A stretch of DNA of 64,000 nucleotides from the NCBI GenBank assembly GCA_016791115.1, contig JAEUNL010000069.1, forward strand, positions 1 to 64,000. Reading direction: 5' to 3'. Source of the DNA: Rhodocyclaceae bacterium (lineage in GTDB: Bacteria > Pseudomonadota > Gammaproteobacteria > Burkholderiales > Rhodocyclaceae). The translations under genes and the position numbers were made by a program. Positions 35,467-45,348 of the stretch are shown here, piece after piece (position 1 is the stretch's first letter; every line of letters starts with the position of its first letter). The notes under the pieces are model-generated. The model was not told where the DNA came from, did no database searches, and saw only the letters and a program-made list of their open reading frames with translations.

Positions 35467-35949
35467 ATGGCCCGTTACGACGAAATCGAAGAACTCGAAC
35501 CCGGCCTCGACGGCGCGGGCCTGCGCATCGGCATCGCGATGAGTCGCTTCAACATCGATGTCGGCGAGGGGCTGCTGTCCGGCGCGGTCGATGAACTCAA
35601 GCGCCTTGGCGTGTGCGACGACGATGTGCTGATCACCTCGGTGCCCGGCGCGCTAGAGCTCCCGCTGACCCTGCAGGTCATGGCGCAAGGCGGGCAGTTC
35701 GATGCGCTGCTCGCGCTCGGCTGCGTCATCCGCGGCGAGACTTACCATTTCGAGATCGTGTCGAACGAATCGGCGCGCGGCATCACCGAAGTGCAGTTGC
35801 ACACCGGCGTGCCGATCGCGAACGGCGTGCTCACCACCGAGGACGACGATCAGGCGCTTTCGCGCATGCACATAAAGGGGCGCGATGCGGCGCAGGCAGC
35901 GGTCGAGATGGCCAACCTGCTGCGGCAACTGCGCGCACGGCGGACATGA
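35467..35949 (+). CDS. ribH: 6,7-dimethyl-8-ribityllumazine synthase
   Basis: The 160-residue enzyme condenses the RibB and RibA/RibD products into lumazine. Typical segments are [18 protein letters not shown] and [14 protein letters not shown]. It assembles into large icosahedral or decameric shells. Its ATG is two bases after ribBX and its stop overlaps the nusB start (ATGA), fitting the common ribH-nusB coupling. Confidence 0.96.
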   Translation: MARYDEIEELEPGLDGAGLRIGIAMSRFNIDVGEGLLSGAVDELKRLGVCDDDVLITSVPGALELPLTLQVMAQGGQFDALLALGCVIRGETYHFEIVSNESARGITEVQLHTGVPIANGVLTTEDDDQALSRMHIKGRDAAQAAVEMANLLRQLRARRT

Positions 35950-36896
35950 GCAAGTCGGCGCGGCGACGCGCGCGCGAATTCGCGCTCCAGGGCATCTACC
36001 AGTGGCTGCTGTCGGGCAATGACGTCTCGGTGATCGAACAGCACATGTCGCAGGTTGCCGCTTTCGACAAGGCCGACGGCGAGCTGTTCCGCGCCCTGCT
36101 GCGCGGTGCGATCGGCGATGCCGAGTCGCTGCGCGAGGCGCTGCGGCCGCATCTGGCGCGCGCGCTCGACGACGTGTCGCCGGTCGAGCATGCGCTGCTG
36201 CTGCTCGCCGCGCACGAGCTCAAGTCGCATCCCGAGACGCCCTATCGCGTCGTCATCAACGAGGCGATCGAACTGGCCAAAGAATACGGCGGAACCGAAG
36301 GGCACAAGTTCGTCAATGGCGTGATCGACAAACTGGCCACGTCATTTCGGTCCGTTGAGACTGGGCGATCGCATCCAAATGATGAGACTGGCCAAACCGT
36401 TCGTGCCGCGAAGGCATCGGATCCTCTAACAGTCGTGGTCCCAGACAGAATCGAACGATTGGTTTCCGAGGCGGTTGGAAATGACTTCGTCGTTTATCAC
36501 AATCCCGACACGATGGGGCGCGAGTTCGGGGACGAGGAAGGATGCGTAGATGATCCGGAGAATGGCTTCTATACAGACAAGCAGGCTGAGTATGCCAAGG
36601 GAGCGCGCGTATGGATGGTCACAGGCACGGGCCACCCAAGAGAGTACTTTCTTTGCGGCTGCTTCAGGCTAGAGCGGATTGAGGACGGTGCTGAGGAAGG
36701 GTTCCAAAGTCTTTTGAGTGGATATGGAGTAACACTTCCGAGTCATCTGCGGCCCTCTCTCAATCATGAGGCATGGTTCCCTGATTTTCTAAATCGAGTT
36801 GGTCATTTTGGACTCGGCTTCCAGCGAATTTCGGACGAACATGTAGCGGCGGCTTTTGTTGAGTTGGTGCGACAGAAGATTGCTTCTTGGCGATAG
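35946..36896 (+). CDS. nusB: NusB fused to a foreign C-terminal domain
   Basis: Residues 1-130 are a full NusB antitermination factor ([19 protein letters not shown] start, [15 protein letters not shown] and [13 protein letters not shown] end). A normal NusB stops about here, but the frame runs on for about 186 residues with no stop. From about 36336 the DNA is visibly poorer in GC and uses AGA, CTA and GGA codons rare in the neighbours. The added part contains [28 protein letters not shown] and [10 protein letters not shown], which I recall only from uncharacterised proteins. The fusion may be natural or the insert may be translated separately from an internal start such as GTG near 36435. 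Confidence 0.85.
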   Translation: MSKSARRRAREFALQGIYQWLLSGNDVSVIEQHMSQVAAFDKADGELFRALLRGAIGDAESLREALRPHLARALDDVSPVEHALLLLAAHELKSHPETPYRVVINEAIELAKEYGGTEGHKFVNGVIDKLATSFRSVETGRSHPNDETGQTVRAAKASDPLTVVVPDRIERLVSEAVGNDFVVYHNPDTMGREFGDEEGCVDDPENGFYTDKQAEYAKGARVWMVTGTGHPREYFLCGCFRLERIEDGAEEGFQSLLSGYGVTLPSHLRPSLNHEAWFPDFLNRVGHFGLGFQRISDEHVAAAFVELVRQKIASWR

Positions 36897-36928
36897 TGTG
36901 TTTTTCAGCGTCCTGCATGTGAATTGAA

Positions 36929-37894
36929 TTGCCATCCGAATTCGATCTGATCAAGCGCCACTTCCAGCGCCCGACCCGGCATACCGAACTCGGTGTCGGC
37001 GACGACGCGGCGCTGATCCGCGCCACGCCCGGTTCGGAACTGGTGGTGTCGACCGACATGCTGGTCGCCGGCACCCACTTTCTGCCCGACGATGATCCCG
37101 AGTCGCTCGGCTGGAAGGCGCTGGCGGTCAATGTGTCCGACCTGGCGGCGATGGGCGCGGTGCCCAAATGGGCGTTGCTGGCGATTGCGCTGCCGCATCC
37201 GCGCGAAGGCTTCGTCGCGGCCTTTGCCGCCGGCCTGTTTGCCTGTGCGGAGCGCTTCGGCATCGACCTCGTCGGCGGCGACACGACACGCGGTCCGCTG
37301 AGTTTCACCGTCACCATCATCGGCGAGGTGCCGCAGGGCGGCGCCTTGCGGCGTGACGGCGCCTGGCCCGAGGAGGACGTCTGGGTTTCCGGCCAGCCGG
37401 GGCTTGCCGCGCTTGGTCTCGCCAGCCTGCAGGGCCTGGTTGACCTCGACGCCGCCGGCCGGCATGCCTGTCTCGCAGCGCTGCGGCGCCCGCAGCCGCG
37501 TACCGCGCTCGGCCTTGCACTGCGCGGGGTGGCGAGCAGCGCCATCGACGTGTCCGACGGCCTGCTTGCCGACCTCGGCCACATCCTGGAGCGCTCCGGC
37601 GTCGGCGCCGTGGTCGATGTCGCGATGCTGCCGCGCGCCGCGCTCGACGCTGTTTGCGGCGATGGCGAGCGCGTGCGTGAAAGCCTGCTCGCCGGCGGCG
37701 ACGATTACGAGCTGATCTTCACTGCCGCCGCCGAGCGCCGTGCCGAGATCGATGCGCTCGCCCATCGGCTCGGCCTGCCGCTGACGCGAATCGGCACGAT
37801 CACCGATCAGCCGGCCGGCACGCTGCATCTGCGCGAGGCAGACGGCGCGCTGAGCGTGCCCGCGCGGCGCGGCTACGACCATTTTGTGCCCTGA
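36929..37894 (+). CDS. thiL: thiamine-monophosphate kinase
   Basis: The 321-residue enzyme phosphorylates thiamine monophosphate to the active diphosphate. Signatures: GVGDDAALIR, STDMLVAGTHF, KALAVNVSDLAAMGA, GGDTTRGP and AIDVSDGLLADLGH. The only plausible start is TTG at 36929, immediately after the foreign insert; relatives begin ATG-CCA-TCC, so the insertion probably replaced the first base of the codon. Confidence 0.93.
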   Translation: MPSEFDLIKRHFQRPTRHTELGVGDDAALIRATPGSELVVSTDMLVAGTHFLPDDDPESLGWKALAVNVSDLAAMGAVPKWALLAIALPHPREGFVAAFAAGLFACAERFGIDLVGGDTTRGPLSFTVTIIGEVPQGGALRRDGAWPEEDVWVSGQPGLAALGLASLQGLVDLDAAGRHACLAALRRPQPRTALGLALRGVASSAIDVSDGLLADLGHILERSGVGAVVDVAMLPRAALDAVCGDGERVRESLLAGGDDYELIFTAAAERRAEIDALAHRLGLPLTRIGTITDQPAGTLHLREADGALSVPARRGYDHFVP

Positions 37895-37932
37895 AGCCGG
37901 GCATCGGCTGGCGACGCAGAAACGATTCCAAG

Positions 37933-38412
37933 ATGCAGGCCAATCTCCGCTTCCTGTTCGCGCACCCGGCGCACTTCATCGCCTGCGGCTTCGGCAGCGG
38001 ACTCTCGCCCTGGGCGCCGGGCACCATCGGCACACTCGCGGCCTGGGTGCTCTATCCGCTGATCCGGCCGCACTTTTCCGATCTCGGCTTCGCGCTGTTC
38101 CTGCTGGCGGCGTTCGTCGTCGGTGTGTTCGCCGCGGCGCGTACCGGGCGCATGCTGGGCGTGGTCGATCATGGCGCCATCGTGTGGGACGAGATCGTGC
38201 CCTTCTGGCTGGTGCTGTTCCTCGCGCCCGAGGGCTGGCTGTGGCAGACGGCCGCATTCTTCCTGTTCCGCTTATTCGACATCGTCAAGCCGCAACCCGC
38301 GCGCTGGATCGACACCCACGTGAAAACCGGCCTGGGCGTGATGTCCGACGACGTGATCGCCGCCGGCTATACGGTCCTGGTGCTCGCCATTGCGGCGCGG
38401 CTTGTCGGCTGA
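37933..38412 (+). CDS. pgpA: phosphatidylglycerophosphatase A
   Basis: The 159-residue membrane enzyme dephosphorylates phosphatidylglycerophosphate. It shows the PgpA pattern GFGSGLSPWAPGTIGTLAAW, then IVWDEIVPFW, FRLFDIVKPQPARWID and MSDDVIAAGY, with hydrophobic helices between. It lies 38 bases after thiL, and its stop overlaps the next start (TGATG). Confidence 0.95.
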   Translation: MQANLRFLFAHPAHFIACGFGSGLSPWAPGTIGTLAAWVLYPLIRPHFSDLGFALFLLAAFVVGVFAAARTGRMLGVVDHGAIVWDEIVPFWLVLFLAPEGWLWQTAAFFLFRLFDIVKPQPARWIDTHVKTGLGVMSDDVIAAGYTVLVLAIAARLVG

Positions 38413-38915
38413 TGGACGCGGAACTCGAACAACTCTCTGCGCGGGTTGGCGCCTGGCTGAAGGGCCGCGGCTTGCGTCTGGCAACCGCCGAATCCTGCAC
38501 CGGCGGCTGGGTGGCGCAGGTGGTCACGGCAACGGCCGGCAGCAGCGATTGGTTCGAGCGCGGTGTCGTCACCTATTCGAACGACGCCAAGCGCGAACTG
38601 CTCGGGGTGAGCGAACGCACGCTGGAGGAGCAGGGCGCCGTGAGCGAACAGACGGCCGGCGAAATGGCGCTGGGCGCAATTGCCGTCAGCCATGCCGACG
38701 TGGCGCTGGCCATCACCGGCGTCGCCGGCCCGGGTGGTGGCTCGGCCGGCAAGCCGGTCGGCACCGTGTGTTTTGCCTGGGTGGTGCGTGGCGCGCAGCC
38801 AGTTACGGCGTGCGAGCAGTTCGCTGGCGACCGCGAGGCGGTGCGCCGGGCTGCGGTAATTCATGCCCTGACGCGATTGATCGCACTCGCCACGTTGCCG
38901 GCGCTCAACCAGTAG
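38412..38915 (+). CDS. pncC: nicotinamide-nucleotide amidase (CinA C-terminal domain)
   Basis: The 167-residue protein is the stand-alone CinA C-terminal domain: TAESCTGGWVA, the GVVTYSNDAKRELLGV segment and AITGVAGPGGGSAGKPVGTV. It deamidates nicotinamide mononucleotide to nicotinate mononucleotide in NAD recycling. The thiL-pgpA-pncC-recA order is common in proteobacteria. Confidence 0.93.
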   Translation: MDAELEQLSARVGAWLKGRGLRLATAESCTGGWVAQVVTATAGSSDWFERGVVTYSNDAKRELLGVSERTLEEQGAVSEQTAGEMALGAIAVSHADVALAITGVAGPGGGSAGKPVGTVCFAWVVRGAQPVTACEQFAGDREAVRRAAVIHALTRLIALATLPALNQ

Positions 38916-39169
38916 GAAGTCGAGCCGAACGGCACATGCGTATCCGGGTGCCCGGATGGTGCATGGATGAACAATCTGCAGCATGCCTTCGCCAGCGGGC
39001 AGATTCCATGGGCCTGCTGGCGGTGCCCTGTCTGTGAGCGACTGTTCATGCGGGTTGCAGGCCGGCCCGGTTGGCCGTGGCGTGCCATCGTCCACCGAGC
39101 GGGCAGTTCGGCTTTCGCGTGCAACTACTGTGCCATAATCGGGAAACGCTGTTTCGGAAGGAAACCCAC
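38916..39169. other. pncC-recA intergenic region
   Basis: The 254 bases hold several short palindromic motifs (GGGTGCCCGGATGGTGCATGG, TTCATGCGGGTTGCAGG at 39045-39061, the latter shared with 60456-60472) and the recA promoter, with CATAAT near 39133-39138. I searched for CTGT-N8-ACAG (LexA box) and did not find one. No gene is visible. Confidence 0.55.
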
Positions 39170-40195
39170 ATGGATGACAACAAGAGCAAGGCATTGGCCG
39201 CAGCGCTGGCGCAGATCGAGAAACAGTTCGGCAAGGGTTCGATCATGCGCCTGGGCGATGGCGAGATCGAACAGGACATTCAGGCGGTCTCGACGGGTTC
39301 GCTCGGGCTGGACATCGCTCTCGGCATCGGCGGCCTGCCGCGCGGGCGCGTGGTCGAGATCTATGGCCCGGAATCGTCCGGCAAGACGACCCTGACCTTG
39401 CAGGTGATCGCCGAGATGCAGAAGCTCGGTGGCACTGCGGCGTTCATTGACGCCGAGCATGCACTGGACACCTCATACGCACAGAAACTCGGCGTCAACG
39501 TTGGTGACCTGCTGATTTCGCAACCGGATACCGGCGAACAGGCGCTCGAGATCGCCGACATGCTGGTACGCTCCGGCGGCATCGACATCGTGGTCATCGA
39601 CTCGGTCGCCGCGCTGACGCCGAAGGCCGAAATCGAGGGTGAGATGGGTGACCAGTTGCCCGGCCTGCAGGCACGCCTGATGAGTCAGGCGCTGCGCAAG
39701 CTCACCGCCAACATCAAGCGCACCAACACGCTGGTGATCTTCATCAACCAGATCCGCATGAAGATCGGGGTGATGTTCGGCAATCCGGAAACCACTACCG
39801 GCGGCAACGCGCTGAAGTTCTACGCCTCGGTGCGCCTCGACATCCGCCGCACCGGCGCGATCAAGAAGGGCGACGAAGTGGTTGGCTCCGAAACCAAGGT
39901 CAAGGTGGTCAAGAACAAGGTGGCACCGCCGTTCCGTCAGGCCGAGTTCGACATCCTCTACGGCGAGGGCATTTCGCGCGAAGGCGAAATTGTCGACATG
40001 GGCGTGAACCACAAGATGGTCGAGAAGTCCGGCGCGTGGTATTCGTACAACGGTGAGCGCATCGGCCAGGGCAAGGACAACGCGCGCGAGTTTCTGCGCG
40101 AGCATCCCGAGATCGCGCGCGAGATCGAGAACAAGATCCGCGTGGCGGTCAGCCTGCCGGAATTGCCGCCGGTTCAGGCACAGGTGGCCGCGTAA
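39170..40195 (+). CDS. recA: recombinase A
   Basis: The 341-residue DNA recombinase and SOS co-protease. Walker A is GPESSGKTT, Walker B VIDSVAAL, and loop L2 contains [21 protein letters not shown]. The C-terminus is short and acidic-poor compared with E. coli. The ATG at 39170 has GGAAGG upstream. The classic SOS operator is not visible upstream. Confidence 0.98.
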   Translation: MDDNKSKALAAALAQIEKQFGKGSIMRLGDGEIEQDIQAVSTGSLGLDIALGIGGLPRGRVVEIYGPESSGKTTLTLQVIAEMQKLGGTAAFIDAEHALDTSYAQKLGVNVGDLLISQPDTGEQALEIADMLVRSGGIDIVVIDSVAALTPKAEIEGEMGDQLPGLQARLMSQALRKLTANIKRTNTLVIFINQIRMKIGVMFGNPETTTGGNALKFYASVRLDIRRTGAIKKGDEVVGSETKVKVVKNKVAPPFRQAEFDILYGEGISREGEIVDMGVNHKMVEKSGAWYSYNGERIGQGKDNAREFLREHPEIAREIENKIRVAVSLPELPPVQAQVAA

Positions 40196-40205
40196 CGGGA
40201 CGACC

Positions 40206-40645
40206 ATGGAGCCCACGCTGCGCGAGCGCGCCTTGCGCCTGCTTGCGCGCCGCGATCACTCGCGCGCCGAACTGGCGCGCAAGCTCGCAGCGTACGGCAC
40301 CGGTGAAGAAATCGATTCCTTGACCAGTCAATTGGAACAATCCGGTTTGTTGAGCGACGCGCGCTTTGCCGAGAGTTTCGTCGCGGCACGCGGCGCGCGG
40401 CTTGGCGGCCTCAAACTGCGCCATGAGCTGAAAAGCCGCGGCATCGCCGCCGAACTGATCGACGCGCACGTGGCAGACGACGCGCAGGCAGAGTTCGAAC
40501 GCGCGCGCGAAATCTGGTTGCGAAAGTTCGGTCGCGCGCCAGCCGATGCGCGCGAGTACGCCAGGCAGGCGCGCTTTCTCGCCAGCCGCGGGTTCGTCGG
40601 CAGTGTCGTGCATCGCGTGTTGAAGGACGTGCCGGAGGATGCGTC

Positions 40646-40649
<4 letters not shown>
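40206..40649 (+). CDS. recX: recombination regulator RecX
   Basis: The 147-residue protein is a helical three-repeat RecX, with [35 protein letters not shown] and [18 protein letters not shown]. It caps and restrains RecA filaments. It follows recA by ten bases and overlaps lptB by four (ATGA), which links SOS repair and lipopolysaccharide genes in one transcript. Confidence 0.93.
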
Positions 40650-41368
<719 letters not shown>

Positions 41369-41490
41369 CGGGCCGGTGTGAACATCATGTTTCCGACCGA
41401 TTTTCAGCCCGCGTTGTCCAGTCGGCATTGCCGCAGGCGTTCAGCGCGCCGCAACCCACGTGACCTGACGTTCGTGCGGTGCGTCACTCC

Positions 41491-42939
41491 ATGAAGCAGA
41501 CCCTTCAACTCAAGCTTTCTCAGCATCTCGCGCTGACGCCGCAGCTCCAGCAGTCGATTCGTCTCCTGCAGTTGTCGACACTCGAACTCAACCAGGAGAT
41601 CGAGAAATTCCTTTCGGACAACCCGTTGATGGAGCGCGACGAACTGGAGCCCGAGGCGAGTCCCTATGTGCCCGGCCAGGAAGGCGCGATGGCGTCCGCA
41701 CCGGCCGAACCGGCACGCGAGACGCCGGCCGAATCGCAGGAATCCGGCAGCGGCGAAGACGGCGCGATGGACTGGTTTTCCGAGGGCGGCGGCGGATCCA
41801 GCGGTCCGCGCAGCGACGACGACGACAACGACTATCAGGACATCCAGGCCGCCAGCACGACGCTGCGCGATCATCTCTCGGGACAGCTTGCGCTGACCCA
41901 GCTTTCCGATCGCGACCGCAGCCTGGTGCGGTTCGTGATCGAGGCGATCGACGATGACGGCTACCTGACGCAGACGCTCGAGGATCTGTTTCCGCTGCTT
42001 CCGGAAGACATCGGGTTCGAACTGGACGATCTGCAGATTGCTTTGCGTCATGTGCAGAGCATGGATCCGCCGGGTGTCGGGGCGCGCAGCGCGTCCGAAT
42101 GCCTCGCGCTGCAACTGATCAACATGGATTCGTCGCCCGATCGCGACCTCGCGCTCAGCATCGTGCGCCACCATCTCGAGCTGCTCGCCGGTCGCGACTA
42201 CGTCAAGCTCAAGAAGGCGCTCTCGTGCAGCGACGATGAGTTGCGCGGCGCGCATCAGCTCATCTGCTCGCTCAATCCGCGGCCCGGCGCCCAGTTCTCG
42301 TCGATCGACACGCGTTTCATCGTTCCAGATGTAATCGTCAAGAAATCGCGCATGCAGTGGCTTGCATCACTCAATCCCGACGCGATGCCTAAGCTGCGCA
42401 TCAACCGTCTCTATGCCGATATCCTGCAACAGCAGCGCAGCAGCGGCGCCGGCGCCTCCGGACTGTCGTCGCAGTTGCAGGAGGCGAAGTGGTTCATCAA
42501 AAATGTGCAGCAGCGCTTCGACACGATCCTGCGCGTCTCGCAGGCGATCGTGAATCGCCAGCGCCAGTTCTTCGACTATGGCGAGGTGGCGATGCGTCCG
42601 CTGACGCTGCGCGAGATCGCCGAAGAGCTGGGCCTGCACGAATCGACGATATCGCGGGTGACGACGCAGAAATTCATGGCCACGCCGCGCGGGATCTTCG
42701 AACTCAAGTATTTCTTCGGCAGTCACGTTTCCACGGTGGCTGGTGGCGAGTGCTCGGCAACCGCGATTCGCGCGCTGATCCGTCAGCTCGTGAGCGCGGA
42801 GGACACCAAGCGCCCGTTGTCGGACGCCAGGATTGCCGAAATCCTCGGCCAGCAGGGCATTGTCGTCGCGCGTCGTACGATCGCGAAATACCGCGAGGCG
42901 CTCAATATCCCGCCGGTCAATCTGCGCAAGTCCATCTAG
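41491..42939 (+). CDS. rpoN: RNA polymerase sigma-54 factor
   Basis: The 482-residue factor has the glutamine-rich N-terminal activator region (KQTLQLKLSQHLALTPQLQQSIRLLQ), an acidic middle and the C-terminal RpoN box ARRTIAKYREAL that reads the -24 element. It directs nitrogen, flagellar and other enhancer-dependent promoters. The ATG at 41491 is preferred. The 122-base gap before it probably has its own promoter. Confidence 0.97.
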   Translation: MKQTLQLKLSQHLALTPQLQQSIRLLQLSTLELNQEIEKFLSDNPLMERDELEPEASPYVPGQEGAMASAPAEPARETPAESQESGSGEDGAMDWFSEGGGGSSGPRSDDDDNDYQDIQAASTTLRDHLSGQLALTQLSDRDRSLVRFVIEAIDDDGYLTQTLEDLFPLLPEDIGFELDDLQIALRHVQSMDPPGVGARSASECLALQLINMDSSPDRDLALSIVRHHLELLAGRDYVKLKKALSCSDDELRGAHQLICSLNPRPGAQFSSIDTRFIVPDVIVKKSRMQWLASLNPDAMPKLRINRLYADILQQQRSSGAGASGLSSQLQEAKWFIKNVQQRFDTILRVSQAIVNRQRQFFDYGEVAMRPLTLREIAEELGLHESTISRVTTQKFMATPRGIFELKYFFGSHVSTVAGGECSATAIRALIRQLVSAEDTKRPLSDARIAEILGQQGIVVARRTIAKYREALNIPPVNLRKSI

Positions 42940-42961
42940 TACCTTCCGGAGAGGAGCCAAA

Positions 42962-43285
42962 ATGAACCTGACCATCACCGGGCATCACATCGAAGTCACG
43001 CCGGCCATTCGCGAGTTCGTGACGACCAAGCTGGACCGCGTGATCCGGCATTTCGACCACGTAACCAGTGTCAATGTGATCCTCTCGGTGGAGAAATTGC
43101 GGCAGAAGGCGGAAGTCACGCTGCATGTCCGCGGCAAGGACATCTTCTCGGAAGCCGAAGATCAGGACATGTATGCCGCGATCGATGCCCTGGTGGACAA
43201 GCTCGACCGTCAGGTCGTGAAGCACAAGCAGAAAACCCAGGATCATGGCCACAACGCGATGAAGAAACAACCGGTAACCGAGTAA
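42962..43285 (+). CDS. hpf: ribosome hibernation promoting factor
   Basis: The 107-residue protein is short-form HPF/YhbH: NLTITGHHIEVTPAIREFV, then VNVILSVEKLRQKAEVTLH and the DMYAAIDALVDKLDRQVVKHK helix. It binds the ribosomal decoding region and helps inactive 100S particles form. It lies 22 bases after rpoN, with GGAGAGGAG before the ATG. Confidence 0.95.
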   Translation: MNLTITGHHIEVTPAIREFVTTKLDRVIRHFDHVTSVNVILSVEKLRQKAEVTLHVRGKDIFSEAEDQDMYAAIDALVDKLDRQVVKHKQKTQDHGHNAMKKQPVTE

Positions 43286-43309
43286 TCTGGTCGTTCGGCC
43301 TACAAGGCG

Positions 43310-43315
43310 TATAAT
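43310..43315 (+). promoter_or_regulatory. candidate -10 box of ptsN-hprK
   Basis: A consensus TATAAT sits 90 bases before the ptsN start codon, in the 120-base gap after hpf. The -35 is poor. It suggests that ptsN and hprK can be transcribed apart from rpoN-hpf. Confidence 0.5.
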
Positions 43316-43405
43316 CCGTCGCGTTTGCATCTCGACCGAGATACATCACCAATTCTTCCGTGTGATTGAGCCGCGCGCAGGTGGCGCGGCTCGCAACACC
43401 TCCAG

Positions 43406-43891
43406 ATGAACCTCATCGCTAAACTGCTGCCCAGGACGAATATCGCCATCGACCTGGAGGCGAGCAGCAAGAAGCGCGTTTTCGAACAGGCAGGCCTGAT
43501 GTTCGAGAACAATCAAGGCATCGCGCGCAGTCTGGTGTTCGACAGTCTGTTCGCGCGCGAGCGTCTCGGCTCAACCGGTCTCGGCCAGGGCATCGCGATT
43601 CCGCATGGCCGGATCAAGGGCCTGAAGGACGCGGTTGGCGGGTTTTTCCGGCTTTCCCAACCCGTGCAATTCGACGCGCCGGACGCCAAGCCGGTCAATC
43701 TCCTGTTCGTGCTGCTCGTGCCCGAACAGGCGAACGAACATCACCTCCAGATTCTCTCCGAGCTTGCCCAGATGTTCAGCGACAAGTCATTGCGCGAACA
43801 GCTCAGCAATGCTGCAACCGCAGACGAAATCCATACGCTGTTCTCGACCTGGGACCCCAATGCGGCAAACTACCGTCGGACGGCTGTTTGA
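43406..43891 (+). CDS. ptsN: nitrogen regulatory PTS protein EIIA-Ntr
   Basis: The 161-residue protein is a PTS_EIIA type 2 domain with phosphohistidine His67 in GIAIPHGR and the LLFVLLVPEQANEHHLQIL core. It is a regulatory phosphate acceptor for nitrogen, potassium and stress control, fed by HPr or NPr. In this genome the only visible phosphocarrier is the HPr encoded at 29326-29595. Its 3' end overlaps hprK by 32 bases. Confidence 0.95.
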   Translation: MNLIAKLLPRTNIAIDLEASSKKRVFEQAGLMFENNQGIARSLVFDSLFARERLGSTGLGQGIAIPHGRIKGLKDAVGGFFRLSQPVQFDAPDAKPVNLLFVLLVPEQANEHHLQILSELAQMFSDKSLREQLSNAATADEIHTLFSTWDPNAANYRRTAV

Positions 43892-44792
43892 GGACAATCG
43901 CGACAAGCTCCGGCTGACGCACGTCAGCGGCAACCTTGATGCCCCCATCAAGGTCACCGACGAGTCGGTATGGCCTGCAGATCTTGTCGGCCACATGAAC
44001 CAGATGCATCTCAACCGCCTGCAGGTGGTTGGTGCGGCAGAGATCGCCTGGGCGGCGCGCCAGCCGCCGGAGCGCATGCGCAACCGCATGGACGAGATCG
44101 CGCAGGTCCGTCCGCCTGCGATCATCATGGCTGACGGCTGCGAGGTATCGAGCGCCACTGCCCACATGTCGGCTGAAACCGGTGTCGCGATATTCACGAC
44201 GCCCTTGCCGTCTGCATCCGTCATCGACCTGCTTCGAATCTACCTGTCGCGCGAACTTGCCGAACGCACCACGCTGCACGGCGTATTCATGGACGTGCTG
44301 GGACTCGGTGTGCTCATCACGGGTGAGTCGGGGGCAGGAAAGAGCGAGCTTGCGCTCGAACTCATCACGCGCGGCCACGGTCTGGTTGCCGACGACATCG
44401 TCGAAGTGTTCCGCATCGGACCGGACACGCTTGAGGGGCGCTGTCCCGAGTTGCTGATGGATTTTCTCGAGGTCCGCGGGCTTGGGCTGATCAATATCCG
44501 GACCATCTTCGGCGAAACCGCACGAAGGCGCAAAATGCGCCTGCGCCTGGTTGTCCATCTGCAGAAGCCTTCGCCCGGCGTGCCCGAGGCGACGCGACTT
44601 CCGCTCGATGACCAGACGCAGATCGTGATAGGTGTTCCGGTTCGCCGCGTGGTGCTTCCGGTTGCTGCCGGTCGTAACCTCGCCGTCCTGCTCGAAGCGG
44701 CCGTTCGGACCACGATATTGATGCTGCGCGGCATCGATGCCAACAAGGAGTTCATCGAGCGCCAGCGACGCGCCATCGAAGGCGAAGGCTGA
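43860..44792 (+). CDS. hprK: HPr kinase/phosphorylase
   Basis: The 310-residue enzyme phosphorylates and dephosphorylates Ser46 of HPr. Walker A is GESGAGKS (residues 155-162), followed by LVADDIVEV and the signature LEVRGLGLINIRTIFG. Its substrate, an HPr with Ser46, is encoded in the same window. The ATG at 43860 lies inside ptsN, so translation is coupled. rapZ, which usually follows hprK, is 12 kb away. Confidence 0.95.
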   Translation: MRQTTVGRLFEDNRDKLRLTHVSGNLDAPIKVTDESVWPADLVGHMNQMHLNRLQVVGAAEIAWAARQPPERMRNRMDEIAQVRPPAIIMADGCEVSSATAHMSAETGVAIFTTPLPSASVIDLLRIYLSRELAERTTLHGVFMDVLGLGVLITGESGAGKSELALELITRGHGLVADDIVEVFRIGPDTLEGRCPELLMDFLEVRGLGLINIRTIFGETARRRKMRLRLVVHLQKPSPGVPEATRLPLDDQTQIVIGVPVRRVVLPVAAGRNLAVLLEAAVRTTILMLRGIDANKEFIERQRRAIEGEG

Positions 44793-44881
44793 TGCCATTG
44801 GGTTGGGCGGCGTCAACCGCAGCCCATGCCATGCGTTCATAGATCTGGACCAAACCGGTGTCCAATGACGAGGAGATGAGA

Positions 44882-45202
44882 ATGAAGGCAAAATTGATGG
44901 TCGGTGCGGCGGTTTCCCTGTTCGTTGCAACCCTGGCATCTGCGCCGGTGGCTTACGCAACGCCGCAACAGGAGAAAATGAAGGCGTGCAATGCCGAGGC
45001 AAAGACCAAGAGTCTTGCTGGCGACGAGCGCAAGACCTTCATGAAGGGCTGCTTGTCTGCCAAGGCCGGTGCTGCCGAGTCCGACGGCAAGGCACTCTCG
45101 CCGCAGCAGCAGAAGATGAAGGACTGCAACGCGCAGGCGAAAACCAAGAGTCTTGCCGGCGCCGAGCGGAAGAAGTTCATGAGTGGCTGCCTGAAAGGGT
45201 GA
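44882..45202 (+). CDS. PsiF repeat family protein
   Basis: The 106-residue secreted protein has a signal peptide (about 1-27, ending AYA) and two copies of the PsiF repeat, each with CNAEAKTKSLAG / CNAQAKTKSLAG, an acidic-ER spacer and a closing cysteine (KGC, SGC). PsiF is phosphate-starvation-inducible in E. coli; the function is unknown. The start ATG at 44882 has GAGGAG six bases upstream. A terminator follows. Confidence 0.88.
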   Translation: MKAKLMVGAAVSLFVATLASAPVAYATPQQEKMKACNAEAKTKSLAGDERKTFMKGCLSAKAGAAESDGKALSPQQQKMKDCNAQAKTKSLAGAERKKFMSGCLKG

Positions 45203-45223
45203 TTTTCCCCGGCAGGAATCGAG

Positions 45224-45248
45224 CGGCAGTCTGAGGACTGCCGTTTTT
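45224..45248 (+). terminator. Rho-independent terminator after the PsiF gene
   Basis: CGGCAGTC and GACTGCCG form a perfect 8-bp stem with a TGAG loop, followed directly by TTTTT. It is one of the clearest intrinsic terminators in the window. Confidence 0.9.
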
Positions 45249-45348
45249 CGTGTGCCGTGCGTCACGGATGAGTCGAATGGCCGATGGCGTTCGTGAAAAT
45301 GCTGCGGGTAGAATCTGCTCGCCAAACCTGTTTTACGCGAGGATTCCC

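Noticed and set aside
36905-37882. Long minus-strand frame over thiL
   Set aside because: It is antisense to a clear ThiL and shows no domain.
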